Shown: piece after piece, positions 26,485 to 34,932 of the stretch | How the letters are laid out: the number at the start of each line of letters is the position of its first letter | Numbering within the stretch: the first letter of the stretch is position 1 | Assembly: GCF_008386585.1 (NCBI RefSeq) | Contig: NZ_VUOB01000002.1 | Span: forward strand, 1-64,000 | DNA length: 64,000 bases | Reading direction: 5' to 3' | DNA from: Solihabitans fulvus | Lineage (GTDB): Bacteria > Actinomycetota > Actinomycetes > Mycobacteriales > Pseudonocardiaceae | Made by a program: the position numbers and the translations under genes | Notes under the pieces: generated by a model | Seen by the model: the letters and a program-made list of their open reading frames with translations, nothing else | Databases searched by the model: none | What the model was told of the DNA's origin: nothing

Positions 26485-27021
26485 GGGTGTGATCCCGCCG
26501 ACGTGCCGTTCCAGCAGGTCACGGAACACCCGCTGGCCGGCGGGGTCGGCGAAGGCCCGACGCGGCACAACGTACAGCGGACTGCGGGTCGACGCTCCGG
26601 TTCGCAGCACGAAACTCCGCGCCGTCTCCCGCCAGCCGGCCAGCGTCGACCAGTCCAGCTCGCTGCGCGCGGCCCCGACGACGGCGGCGCTCGCCGGCTC
26701 CGACTCGGACCCGGTCACGGCCATCCGCAGCGAGCCGTCGTCGGCCGTCCCGGTGACCTGCCGGCTCGCCAACGGGTGCGCCTGAAACGCGCCGCGCGCC
26801 TGGAGCGGCGGGATCGCCGCGATGACGGCCGCCGCGACCAGCCCGAACGCCGCCGGATACGGGTCGCCGACGACGAGCAGCACCACCGAGAAGGCCGCGA
26901 GGGCGAGGGCGAACCAGGGCGCCCACCGCGCGATCGGCACCACCGCCCGCAGCGCGTCCCGCCAGTCCGCCGGCTCCGGCGTCCAGCTGAAGTCGACGCT
27001 GCGCTCCGACTGCTCGTTCAC
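26482..27021 (-). CDS. YcxB-like membrane protein
   Basis: A 179-aa protein with two adjacent membrane segments (about residues 33-52 and 55-72) after a charged N-terminus, and a cytoplasmic C-terminal domain. That domain has the shape of YcxB-like proteins (SFVLRTG, LYVVPRRAFADPAGQRVFRDLL). The biochemical role of the family is unknown. It is divergent from the acyltransferase gene and upstream of the unidentified 25573 gene. Confidence 0.75.
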   Translation of the reverse strand: MNEQSERSVDFSWTPEPADWRDALRAVVPIARWAPWFALALAAFSVVLLVVGDPYPAAFGLVAAAVIAAIPPLQARGAFQAHPLASRQVTGTADDGSLRMAVTGSESEPASAAVVGAARSELDWSTLAGWRETARSFVLRTGASTRSPLYVVPRRAFADPAGQRVFRDLLERHVGGITP

Positions 27022-27118
27022 CCGTTCGTGCTCCCTCGCTGTGATCTGTTACGAACATTGGGGATGTTTGCACGCTGCTTTCAGCCAGGTCTCAGGTACG
27101 TGGCACATCGTTGTTCGT

Positions 27119-28399
27119 ATGGAGGCAGCCCAGGAATCCGGATCCGCGCGCACCGCCTCGGCGACGGCGCTCCTCGATCGTCCTGACGCGGCCTCGGCCG
27201 CCGAGGACGCGACTCCGGCCGCCCAGCCGCCCGCCCTGGCCAGAGGCCACCTGCGCCAGTTGGACATGGTGCGCACGCTGACCTTCCTCGCCGTGATCAC
27301 GCTGCACTCGATCTCGGCGACCCTGGTGGTCACCGGCACGGCGACCAGCGCGGTGATCATGTTGCTGCACGCGAGCCGGTACGCCTTCGTGTTCCTCACC
27401 GTCTTCGTGCTCGTGCACGCCAACCGGGGCCGCAGGCTGAAGGTCGGCAGGTTCTGGCGGCGCAGGCTGCTGCTGATCGGCGTGCCCTACGTCGTGTGGA
27501 CCGCCATCTACCTGGCCATCGGCCTGCACAGCGGCGTCGTCGACCCGAACAACCTCGCCAAGACCAGCCTCGACGACCTGCTCACCGGCGGGGCCACCTA
27601 CCACCTGTACTTCCTGCTGATCTCCGCCCAGGTCTACCTGGCGCTGCCGGCGCTGCGCTGGCTGCTGCGGGTCACCACGGGCCGGCACGGCTACCTGCTC
27701 GCGGCCGCCGTGCTGGTGCAGGCCGCCGTCGCCGCCGTCATCCAGTACGCGCCGCTGCCCACCACCGACGACACGACGCTTGGCTGGCTGGCCCTGCACG
27801 CCAACATGCTGCTGCCCACCTACGCCGTGCTGGTGATCGTCGCTGCCGTGGCCGCGACGCACCTCGACGAGGTGCAGGCCTGGGTGGACCGCAATGGTCG
27901 GGCGATCCGGTGGATCGTGGCCGGGGCCGCTGCGGCCACGCTGGCCTGGTTCGCCGTCAACGTGCTGGTCGTCGGGCAGGCCCCGTGGCAGGCGTCCGGC
28001 GCGATCCAGCCGCTGTACGTGTTCTGGCCGGTGGCCGCCGTGCTCGGTCTCTATGCCCTCGGCTGTGCCTGGGCGCGGCAGGCCAACCCGCCCGGCGCCC
28101 GCGCGCTGTCCTGGGCCTCGGACGCCTCCTTCGGGATCTTCCTGGCGCACCCCGCGATCCTCCAGTTCGTCACCACCGAGCTGGGGCTCGGCGTCGACGG
28201 CGGCTCCTCGCACTCGGGCATCACCAGGCTGCTGCTGGCCGTCGGGCTCACCCTGGTCGGCTCCGCCCTTCTGGTGAGCCTGCTCCGCCGGACGGTCCTG
28301 TCGCTGCCGCTGGTCGGCCGGCCGCGTCGCGCGGACGGCTTCGGGCTCGGCCACCGCAGGTGGGTGCCGATCGGTGCCGAGACGATCCCGAACCGGTAA
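27119..28399 (+). CDS. Membrane acyltransferase, acyltransferase-3 (OafA/WecH-like) family
   Basis: A 426-aa protein with about ten membrane helices after a 40-residue polar N-terminus. The family opening RQLDMVRTLTFLAVITLHS (His in the first helix), RRLLLIGVPYVVWTAIY and a late SFGIFLAHPAIL segment are diagnostic. Members transfer acyl (often acetyl or succinyl) groups to surface polysaccharides, lipids or antibiotics. The ATG at 27119 opens the conserved part; the long upstream frame overlaps the divergent gene and was rejected. The acceptor is unknown. Confidence 0.88.
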   Translation: MEAAQESGSARTASATALLDRPDAASAAEDATPAAQPPALARGHLRQLDMVRTLTFLAVITLHSISATLVVTGTATSAVIMLLHASRYAFVFLTVFVLVHANRGRRLKVGRFWRRRLLLIGVPYVVWTAIYLAIGLHSGVVDPNNLAKTSLDDLLTGGATYHLYFLLISAQVYLALPALRWLLRVTTGRHGYLLAAAVLVQAAVAAVIQYAPLPTTDDTTLGWLALHANMLLPTYAVLVIVAAVAATHLDEVQAWVDRNGRAIRWIVAGAAAATLAWFAVNVLVVGQAPWQASGAIQPLYVFWPVAAVLGLYALGCAWARQANPPGARALSWASDASFGIFLAHPAILQFVTTELGLGVDGGSSHSGITRLLLAVGLTLVGSALLVSLLRRTVLSLPLVGRPRRADGFGLGHRRWVPIGAETIPNR

Positions 28400-28431
28400 C
28401 ACGCCGGACGTTCACTCGAAAGTGTGTTAAA

Positions 28432-28471
28432 GCTCCCTCGCCGCGGCCGCCGGGCCGCCGCGAGGGGGAGC
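28432..28471 (+). promoter_or_regulatory. Hairpin that covers the ribosome site of the next gene
   Basis: GCTCCCTCG at 28432-28440 can pair with CGAGGGGGAGC at 28461-28471 (two bulged bases), with inner CGG/CCG pairs. The right arm contains the purine-rich GAGGGGGAG that serves as ribosome site for the GTG at 28479. Pairing would hide it. Confidence 0.45.
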
Positions 28472-28478
28472 GAGCGCG

Positions 28479-29843
28479 GTGTCAGTCGTCGAAACCAAGC
28501 CCGAGGCCGACCCGGCCAGCGGCGTCCGGTGGCGGGAACGCGTCGCAGGGACGGTGTTTCCCGTCGGCATCGGCACCGGACCGCCCCGCTGGGCGTACCC
28601 GGCCGCCTTCGCCGCCTCGGTGGCCTACCTGCTGCTCATCCCGGCCGGGCGGAGCAGGCTGACCCACGTCTGGGCCGAGGACGGCGCCAGGTTCCTGCTC
28701 GACGCGCTGACCCGGCCGGTCGGATCAGCGCTGATCGCGCCCTACGACGGCTACCTGCACACCGTGCCGAGGCTGTGCGCCCTGGTCGTGGCGGCCCTGC
28801 CGCTGCCATGGGCCTCGGCCGGCCTTGCCGTGTCCGCCGCGCTGGTCCGGGCCGCCGTGGCGCTGGTCGTGTTCGCGGCCTCGGCCGGCATGCTGCGCTC
28901 CCTGCCGGTGCGGCTCGCCGTGGCGGCCATGGTGGTGCTGCTGCCCGTCGGCAACGCCGAACCGCTGGACAACATCGCCAACCTGCACTGGTTCCTGCTC
29001 TACGGCGCGTTCTGGGTGCTGCTGGCGCGCGCTCGGTCGCTCCTCTGGAACGCGCTGGCCGCCGGGTTCGTGTTCCTGACCGTCACGTCGAGCGCCCTCG
29101 CACTGCTGCTGGTCCCGCTCGCGGCGGCCAGGCTGGTGCTGCCATGGCGGCGGGACCAGCTGATCACCGCTGGCTTCGGGCTTGGCACCGCGGTGCAGGC
29201 GGTCGCCATGCTCGGCACGCACCGACCGTCCCACTGCACCGGGCCGGTCGACGTGCCCGGCGCGATCCTCAGCGGCCTGCTGCGCGTGCCGCTGGCCGCC
29301 TACACCGGCTCCGAGCAGGTCGCCAGGCTCTATCCGGTCACGCACTACTGGCCGGCCGTGCTCGCCCTCGTCGGCACGCTCGCGATCGCCGCCCGCACGC
29401 TGCGCGGCGGCCCCCGGTCGGCAGCCGTCCTGGCGGCCGCGGGCCTGCTGCTGAGCGCGCTGCTGATCGCCGCCGACCTGGTGGTGAACTGGCAGCCGGG
29501 CCTGCACGTCGACGCGCCCTTGGTGGTGGCGAACGCGCAGCGCTACAGCGTGGCGCCCTGCCTGTTCCTGCTCACCGCCGTCGCGGCAGGCCTTGACCGG
29601 CTGCCCGCGCCCCGAACCCGCAGGAGAGCGGTGCTCGGGGCGCGGTTCGCGCTGCTGGCCGTGCTGACGGCCGCCGTCATCGCGCAGCTTCCCGGGTCGT
29701 GGGGGCGGTTGGACGGCCCGACCTGGGACGACTCGGTGACCGCGGCCGTCAGCGACTGCGCGCAGGGCGGCGACTCCACCCGGCTGCACCACCAGCCCGT
29801 CGGCTGGTTCTTCGATCTGCCCTGCGCCGCCGTGCCGAGGTGA
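28479..29843 (+). CDS. Multi-pass membrane protein, possible GT-C type glycosyltransferase
   Basis: A 454-aa protein with about 10-11 hydrophobic segments. Its first extracytoplasmic loop contains HVWAEDGARFLLDAL and YDGYLHTVPRL. An acidic pair in that loop is typical of lipid-phosphate-sugar-dependent GT-C enzymes, but no specific family is recognised. LDNIANLHWFLLYGAFW is another well-defined stretch. The GTG at 28479 follows GAGGGGGAG. It lies 79 bases after the acyltransferase gene in the same direction, which may make an envelope-modification pair. Confidence 0.7.
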   Translation: MSVVETKPEADPASGVRWRERVAGTVFPVGIGTGPPRWAYPAAFAASVAYLLLIPAGRSRLTHVWAEDGARFLLDALTRPVGSALIAPYDGYLHTVPRLCALVVAALPLPWASAGLAVSAALVRAAVALVVFAASAGMLRSLPVRLAVAAMVVLLPVGNAEPLDNIANLHWFLLYGAFWVLLARARSLLWNALAAGFVFLTVTSSALALLLVPLAAARLVLPWRRDQLITAGFGLGTAVQAVAMLGTHRPSHCTGPVDVPGAILSGLLRVPLAAYTGSEQVARLYPVTHYWPAVLALVGTLAIAARTLRGGPRSAAVLAAAGLLLSALLIAADLVVNWQPGLHVDAPLVVANAQRYSVAPCLFLLTAVAAGLDRLPAPRTRRRAVLGARFALLAVLTAAVIAQLPGSWGRLDGPTWDDSVTAAVSDCAQGGDSTRLHHQPVGWFFDLPCAAVPR

Positions 29844-29855
29844 CGCGCGGGACGC

Positions 29856-30626
29856 TCAGAACCGGACGTCCTCGCCCGGCGCGAGCAGGTGCAGCCGGTC
29901 GGCGAGCCCGGCCTGGTCGAAGGCGGCCACCAGGGTGTCGCCGCCCTGGCTGAAGTGCGCCCAGCCCTCGAAGTGCAGCGGCACGACCTGGCCGGCGTCC
30001 AGGATCTTCGCCGCCTCAGCCGCCAACTCGCTGGTCAGCGTCAGGAACGCGCCCTCGAGCAGCGGGGTGCTCGCGGCGCCAGCGAACAGCACCGCGACGT
30101 CGACGGTGGCGAACCGCTCGGCGATGGCGCGCACCACGTCCAGCGAGGCGTTGTCGCCGCTGACATACACCGTGGGCAGCCCGTCGCCGGACAGCACGAA
30201 CCCGGTGACCTCGCCGACCAGCGGCTCGCTGCCGTCGGGCCCGTGCTGGGCCGGCACGCCGGTCACCAGCAGCACGCCGCCGTCCGGTCGGGGCAGTTCG
30301 ACCTCGGTCCAGTTCGGCACCGCTCGCACCGCGCCGCCCAGCCGACCCTCCGCCTGGCCGGTGGACAGCACCAGCGGCGCGTCGGCGAGGTACTCGCGGC
30401 CGAGCCGGTCGAGGTTGTCCGGGTGCTGGTCGTGCGACAGCAGCACGGCGTCGATCGGGCCGACCTCGGCCGGCGCGATCGGGCTGTCCATCGTCTTGGT
30501 CAGCGACCGGCTGCCGATCGGGTACTCGCCCGGCGCGTCGAAGGTCGGGTCGGTGAGCAGCCGAAGGCCGCCGACCTCGATGATCGACGTCGGTCCGCCG
30601 AGATAGCGGACGGTCAGGTTGGTCAT
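29856..30626 (-). CDS. Metallo-beta-lactamase-fold hydrolase (UlaG-like)
   Basis: A 256-aa MBL-fold protein of the YtnP/UlaG-like group: TVRYLGGPTSIIEVGGLRLLTDPTFD at the start, metal motif SHDQHPDNLD, GVPAQHGPDG, SGDN and PLHFEGWAHF (last His ligand). The H-x-x-H-x-D motif is the variant normal for this subgroup. The ATG at 30626 opens the conserved part. The substrate (lactone or phosphodiester) is unknown. It is divergent from the MoxR gene. Confidence 0.85.
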   Translation of the reverse strand: MTNLTVRYLGGPTSIIEVGGLRLLTDPTFDAPGEYPIGSRSLTKTMDSPIAPAEVGPIDAVLLSHDQHPDNLDRLGREYLADAPLVLSTGQAEGRLGGAVRAVPNWTEVELPRPDGGVLLVTGVPAQHGPDGSEPLVGEVTGFVLSGDGLPTVYVSGDNASLDVVRAIAERFATVDVAVLFAGAASTPLLEGAFLTLTSELAAEAAKILDAGQVVPLHFEGWAHFSQGGDTLVAAFDQAGLADRLHLLAPGEDVRF

Positions 30627-30735
30627 GATGTCGCCCCAGTGGTTGATGTTCGTCAGCCGTCGAATCATAGGTGCGTGAAATCGCTGGAGTTGCTCCACGT
30701 CGACCCGGCCGACAATTCTGCGTAGCGTCGAAGAA

Positions 30736-32136
30736 GTGAATCCCGTGCCATCCCGCTTGCCCCTGACGGCCGGAGAGCTGCGCGAGGCCGGATACCAGCC
30801 CCGCAGCGTCAAGGCCGAGATCCGGGAGAACCTGCTCGCCGCGCTGCGCGAGGGGAGAAACCCCTGGCCAGGCATTGTCGGCTTCGACAGGACGGTGCTG
30901 CCGCAGCTCGAACGCGCCCTGCTAGCCGGCCACGACTTCGTGCTGCTCGGCGAGCGCGGCCAGGGCAAGACCCGGCTGCTGCGCACCCTCACCGGCCTGC
31001 TCGACGAGTGGACGCCGGTGATCGAGGGCGCCGAACTCGGCGAACACCCGCTCGCCCCGATCACCCCGGCCTCCCGCCGCCGCGCCGCCGAGCTCGGCGA
31101 CGAACTGCCGGTCGCCTGGCGGCACCGCTCCGAGCGCTACACCGAGAAGCTGGCCACGCCCGACACCTCGGTCGGCGACCTGGTCGGCGACGTCGACCCG
31201 GTGAAGGTCGCCCAGGGCCGCAGCCTCGGTGACCCGGAGACCATCCACTTCGGCCTGGTGCCCCGCGCGCACCGGGGCATCGTGGCGGTCAACGAGCTGC
31301 CCGACCTCGCCGAGCGCATCCAGGTCGCGCTGCTCAACGTCATGGAGGAGCGCGACATCCAGGTCCGCGGCTACACGCTGCGGCTGCCGCTGGACGTCCT
31401 GCTCGTCGCCACCGCCAACCCCGAGGACTACACCAACCGGGGTCGCATCATCACCCCGCTCAAGGACCGCTTCGGCGCGGAGGTGCGCACGCACTACCCG
31501 CTCGAGGTCGACGCCGAGGTCGACCTCGTCCGGCAGGAGGCCGAGCTGGTCGCCGAGGTCGGCGACCACCTGCTCGAGGTGCTGGCCCGGTTCGTGCGGC
31601 ACCTGCGCGAGTCGGCGTCGGTCGACCAGCGCTCCGGCGTCTCGGCCAGGTTCGCCGTGGCCGCCGCCGAGACGGTGGCCGCTGCCGCGCTGCGCCGCGC
31701 CGCGCTGACCGGCGAGTTCCCCGCCGTCGCCAGGCCCGTCGACCTGGACTCCGTGCCGGACGTGCTGCGCGGCAAGCTGGAGTTCGAGGCCGGTGAGGAA
31801 GGCAGGGAACAGGAGCTGCTGACGCACCTGCTGCGCAGGTCGATCGCGGACACCGCGCGGACCAGGCTCGCCGGGCTGGACCTGCGTTCGCTCGCGTCCG
31901 CCGTGGTGGACGGCCACCCGGTCGCCACGGGCGAGCGCGTCGCGGCGGGCGACCTGCTGGCCGCGCTGCCCGAGCTGCCGATCCTGCACGAGGTCGCCGG
32001 CCGCCTCGGCGCGGGCCCGACCGACCCGCCCGGCCGGATCGCCTCCGCCGTCGAGCTCGCCCTCGAATCGCTGTACCTGACCCGCCACCTCGGCAAGGAC
32101 ACCGACGAGGACGACCGAACCGTGTATGGGGGCTGA
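30736..32136 (+). CDS. MoxR/Mg-chelatase-type AAA+ ATPase
   Basis: A 466-aa AAA+ protein. Walker A is LLGERGQGKT, Walker B-like GIVAVNELPDL, sensor-1 VATANPEDYTNRGRIITPLKDRF. These match magnesium-chelatase ChlI-like/MoxR ATPases. Such proteins work with a VWA-domain partner as a chaperone that remodels or inserts metals into client proteins. The VWA gene follows after 4 bases. The GTG at 30736 has only a weak ribosome site. The client is unknown. Confidence 0.88.
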   Translation: MNPVPSRLPLTAGELREAGYQPRSVKAEIRENLLAALREGRNPWPGIVGFDRTVLPQLERALLAGHDFVLLGERGQGKTRLLRTLTGLLDEWTPVIEGAELGEHPLAPITPASRRRAAELGDELPVAWRHRSERYTEKLATPDTSVGDLVGDVDPVKVAQGRSLGDPETIHFGLVPRAHRGIVAVNELPDLAERIQVALLNVMEERDIQVRGYTLRLPLDVLLVATANPEDYTNRGRIITPLKDRFGAEVRTHYPLEVDAEVDLVRQEAELVAEVGDHLLEVLARFVRHLRESASVDQRSGVSARFAVAAAETVAAAALRRAALTGEFPAVARPVDLDSVPDVLRGKLEFEAGEEGREQELLTHLLRRSIADTARTRLAGLDLRSLASAVVDGHPVATGERVAAGDLLAALPELPILHEVAGRLGAGPTDPPGRIASAVELALESLYLTRHLGKDTDEDDRTVYGG

Positions 32137-32140
32137 CCAG

Positions 32141-34105
32141 GTGAGCGGGTACGGACGGAGATACCGGTACGGGCGGTGGCAGGGCGGCGCCGACCCGCTG
32201 GCCCCGCCGCCGGACCTGCGCGCCGCCCTCGACGAGCTCGGCCGCGAGGTCATGGAGGGCTCCTCGCCGGCCGCCGCGCTGCGCGAGCTGCTGCGCAGGG
32301 GCCTGTCCGGCACCAGGGGCCTTGACGAGCTGACCACCCGGCTGTGGCAGCGGCGGTCGGAGATCCAGCGCCGCAACCGGCTGGACGGCACCCTCCAGGA
32401 GGTCCGGCAGCTGCTCGACCGGGCCCTGGAGGCCGAGCGGCGGGAGCTGTTCCCCGACCCGTCCGACGACGCCAGGTTCCGCGAGGCTCAGCTGGACGCG
32501 CTGCCCACCGGCACGGCCGCGGCCGTGCGCGATCTCGCCGAGTACGACTGGCAGTCGGCGCAGGCCCGCGAGGCCTACGAGGAGATCCAGCGGCTGCTCG
32601 GCAGCGAGCTGATGGCGCAGCGCTTCCAGGGCATGAAGGAGGCGCTGCGCAACGCGGGCCAGCAGGACGTCGAGCGGGTGCGCAGGATGCTCGCGGACCT
32701 CAACGACCTGCTCGCCGCCCACGCGAGCGGCGAGGAGGACACGGAACAGCGGTTCCAGGACTTCATGCGGCAGCACGGCGAGTTCTTCCCGGAGAACCCG
32801 AGCAACGTCGAGGAGCTGATCGACGCGCTCGCGGCCCGCGCCGCCGCCGCGCAGCGCATGCTCAACTCGATGACCGCCGAGCAGCGCGCCGAGCTGGCCG
32901 AGCTGAGCCAGCAGGCGTTCGGCGACTCCGGCATCGGCCAGCAGCTCGCCCAGCTCGACTCGATGTTGCAGGGCCTGCGGCCGGGGGAGGACTGGTCCTC
33001 GTCCGGCCGGTTCCGGGGCAAGAACCCGCTCGGGCTCGGCGAGGGCGCGCAGGCCATGGCCGACCTCGCGGACCTCGACGGGCTGGCCGAACAGCTCGCG
33101 CAGTCCTACCCAGGGGCGCGGCTCGAGGACATCGACTTGGAGGCGTTGGCCCGCCAGCTCGGGCCGGAGGCCGGCGTCGACGTGCGCAGGCTCGCCGAGC
33201 TGGAACGGCAGCTGCGCGACCAGAACCTGCTCGAACGTGCGCCCGACGGCAGCCTGCGGCTCACCCCGAAGGCGCTGCGCAGGCTCGGCGAGACGACGCT
33301 GCGGCGGATCGTGGCGGGCGTCCGCTCGCGGCGGGGTGACCGGGACAGCGACCGGGCCGGGTCGGCAGGCGAGCCGACCGGGTCGTCGCGGGCCTGGGAG
33401 TTCGGCGACAGCGAGCCGTGGGACGTGTCGCGGACCGTGCGCAACGCCGTGCTGCGCACCGCGTCGACCGGCGGCGGCGAGGTCGCCATCGACGTCGAGG
33501 ACGTGGAGATCACCGAGACGGAACAGCGGTCCCGCGCCGCGGTCGCGCTGTGCGTGGACACGTCGTGGTCGATGGTGCAGGACGGCCGCTGGGTGCCGAT
33601 GAAGCGCACCGCACTCGCCCTGCACCAACTGGTGCGCACCAGGTTCCGCACCGACGCGCTGGAGCTGATCACCTTCGGCCGGCACGCGACCACGGTGGAC
33701 ATCGGCGAGTTGACCGCGCTGGAGGGGGCGTGGGAGCAGGGCACGAACCTGCACCACGCGCTGCTGCTGGCCGGCCGCCACCTGCGCCGGCACCCCGACG
33801 CGCAACCGGTGGTCCTGGTCGTCACCGACGGCGAGCCGACCGCGCACCTCGAACCGGACGGCGAGGCCGAGTTCAACTACCCGCCGCTGCCCCGCACGCT
33901 GGCCAAGACGCTGGCCGAGGTGGACGGGCTGGCCAAGCTCGGCGCCTCTGTCACGGTGTTCATGCTCGGCGAGGACCCGAAGTTGGCGGCGTTCGTCGAC
34001 CTGGTCGCCAGGCGCAGCGGCGGCCGCGTCGTCGCACCGGACCCGGACGGCCTCGGGGCCGCCGTGGTCGGGGACTACCTGCGCAGCCGCAAGAGGAGGG
34101 GGTGA
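32141..34105 (+). CDS. VWA-domain protein, partner of the MoxR ATPase
   Basis: A 654-aa protein with a long helical N-terminal region (LDRALEAERRELFPD, EEIQRLLGSELM) and a C-terminal von Willebrand A domain. Its MIDAS is intact (ALCVDTSWSMV) with QGTNLHHALLLAGRHL and LVVTDGEPT. It resembles CoxE/ViaA-type partners of MoxR ATPases. The GTG at 32141 follows the ATPase stop by 4 bases; an ATG at 32126 inside the ATPase gene is in frame but less likely. It is followed by a strong bidirectional terminator. Confidence 0.88.
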   Translation: MSGYGRRYRYGRWQGGADPLAPPPDLRAALDELGREVMEGSSPAAALRELLRRGLSGTRGLDELTTRLWQRRSEIQRRNRLDGTLQEVRQLLDRALEAERRELFPDPSDDARFREAQLDALPTGTAAAVRDLAEYDWQSAQAREAYEEIQRLLGSELMAQRFQGMKEALRNAGQQDVERVRRMLADLNDLLAAHASGEEDTEQRFQDFMRQHGEFFPENPSNVEELIDALAARAAAAQRMLNSMTAEQRAELAELSQQAFGDSGIGQQLAQLDSMLQGLRPGEDWSSSGRFRGKNPLGLGEGAQAMADLADLDGLAEQLAQSYPGARLEDIDLEALARQLGPEAGVDVRRLAELERQLRDQNLLERAPDGSLRLTPKALRRLGETTLRRIVAGVRSRRGDRDSDRAGSAGEPTGSSRAWEFGDSEPWDVSRTVRNAVLRTASTGGGEVAIDVEDVEITETEQRSRAAVALCVDTSWSMVQDGRWVPMKRTALALHQLVRTRFRTDALELITFGRHATTVDIGELTALEGAWEQGTNLHHALLLAGRHLRRHPDAQPVVLVVTDGEPTAHLEPDGEAEFNYPPLPRTLAKTLAEVDGLAKLGASVTVFMLGEDPKLAAFVDLVARRSGGRVVAPDPDGLGAAVVGDYLRSRKRRG

Positions 34106-34151
34106 CTCTCCCCTCCGGGCGATATGGGGGATAAGCGCCCGGAGGGGAGAG
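34106..34151. terminator. 16-bp perfect hairpin between convergent genes
   Basis: CTCTCCCC... at 34106-34121 pairs perfectly with 34136-34151, with a 14-base loop. It begins immediately after the VWA stop and faces the convergent cspA gene. Confidence 0.9.
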
Positions 34152-34209
34152 GTCACGGCGGCTTTCGGCGTCCCGCCCGATCACCGCGCAGCAACTCGAG
34201 CAGCCGGAA

Positions 34210-34413
34210 CTACTGCGGCACCACGTTCTCGGCCTGTGGGCCCTTCGGTCCCTGGGTCACGTCGTAGCTGACCTGCTGGTTCTCGTCCAGGGACTTGAAG
34301 CCAGCGGAGTTGATGGCCGAGAAGTGCACGAACACGTCCGGGCCGCCGTCGTCCTGCTCGATGAAGCCGAAGCCCTTCTCGGCGTTGAACCACTTCACTT
34401 TGCCTGTTGCCAT
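34210..34413 (-). CDS. cspA: Cold-shock protein CspA
   Basis: A 67-aa single cold-shock domain with RNP motifs KGFGFIEQ and VFVHFSAI, and the family start [14 protein letters not shown]. It binds single-stranded RNA/DNA and melts mRNA structure. The ATG is preceded by GAGAGG at 5-6 bases. Just upstream of that site (about 20 bp before the ATG) the IS200/IS605-type element begins, so its native promoter and 5' leader are probably displaced to beyond 36167 or lost. Confidence 0.97.
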   Translation of the reverse strand: MATGKVKWFNAEKGFGFIEQDDGGPDVFVHFSAINSAGFKSLDENQQVSYDVTQGPKGPQAENVVPQ

Positions 34414-34491
34414 CGAAACCTCTCAAGGGGAACTGTCGCCTTCAGGCGACAGGGAATTGAGCTGTCCTGTGTAGTAGACAGAACAGTCACG

Positions 34492-34503
34492 TATACTAGA
34501 TTC
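34492..34503 (+). promoter_or_regulatory. Probable -10 box giving a leaderless tnpA mRNA
   Basis: TATACT at 34492-34497 is a near-consensus -10, with the tnpA GTG at 34504, six bases later. Transcription would start at or next to the start codon. No clear -35 was identified. Confidence 0.5.
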
Positions 34504-34932
34504 GTGTCTCGGGCAGTGATCACGCACGCGGGTGGCGTGTATGACCTCGGGTACCACGTGGTGTGGTGCTCGAAGTACCGTCGCGCCGTGCTGACCGGCC
34601 CGGTGAAGGACCGGTGTGAGGAGTTGATCCGAGCCAAGGCTGCCGAGCACGGGTGGGGCATCGTGGCCCTGGAAGTCTTGCCCGACCACGTGCACCTGTT
34701 CGTTCGTCCCGACCAGACCGCCTCGCCCGCGCATGTCGCCAACCAGTTCAAGGGCGTCACCTCCCGTGTGCTGCGGGAGGAATTCCCGCACTTGAGGTCG
34801 CGGCTTCCCACGTTGTGGTCGCGGTCGTACTTCGTCGCCTCGGTGGGCGCGGGCAGCGCGGACACCGTCCGCCAGTACATCGACACCCAGTACGAACGCC
34901 CCTGGCGCAAAGTGAAGGCCGGTGAGGGATGA
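34504..34932 (+). CDS. tnpA: Y1 (HUH) transposase TnpA, IS200 family
   Basis: A 142-aa single-strand DNA transposase. The metal-binding HUH motif is DHVHLF (His62, His64) and the nucleophile is Tyr125 in VRQYIDTQY. GGVYDLGYHVVWCSKYRR at the start is typical of the family. It excises and inserts the element as a single-stranded circle by recognising the subterminal hairpins. The length is normal, so it is probably active. Its stop overlaps the tnpB start (ATGA). Confidence 0.95.
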   Translation: MSRAVITHAGGVYDLGYHVVWCSKYRRAVLTGPVKDRCEELIRAKAAEHGWGIVALEVLPDHVHLFVRPDQTASPAHVANQFKGVTSRVLREEFPHLRSRLPTLWSRSYFVASVGAGSADTVRQYIDTQYERPWRKVKAGEG

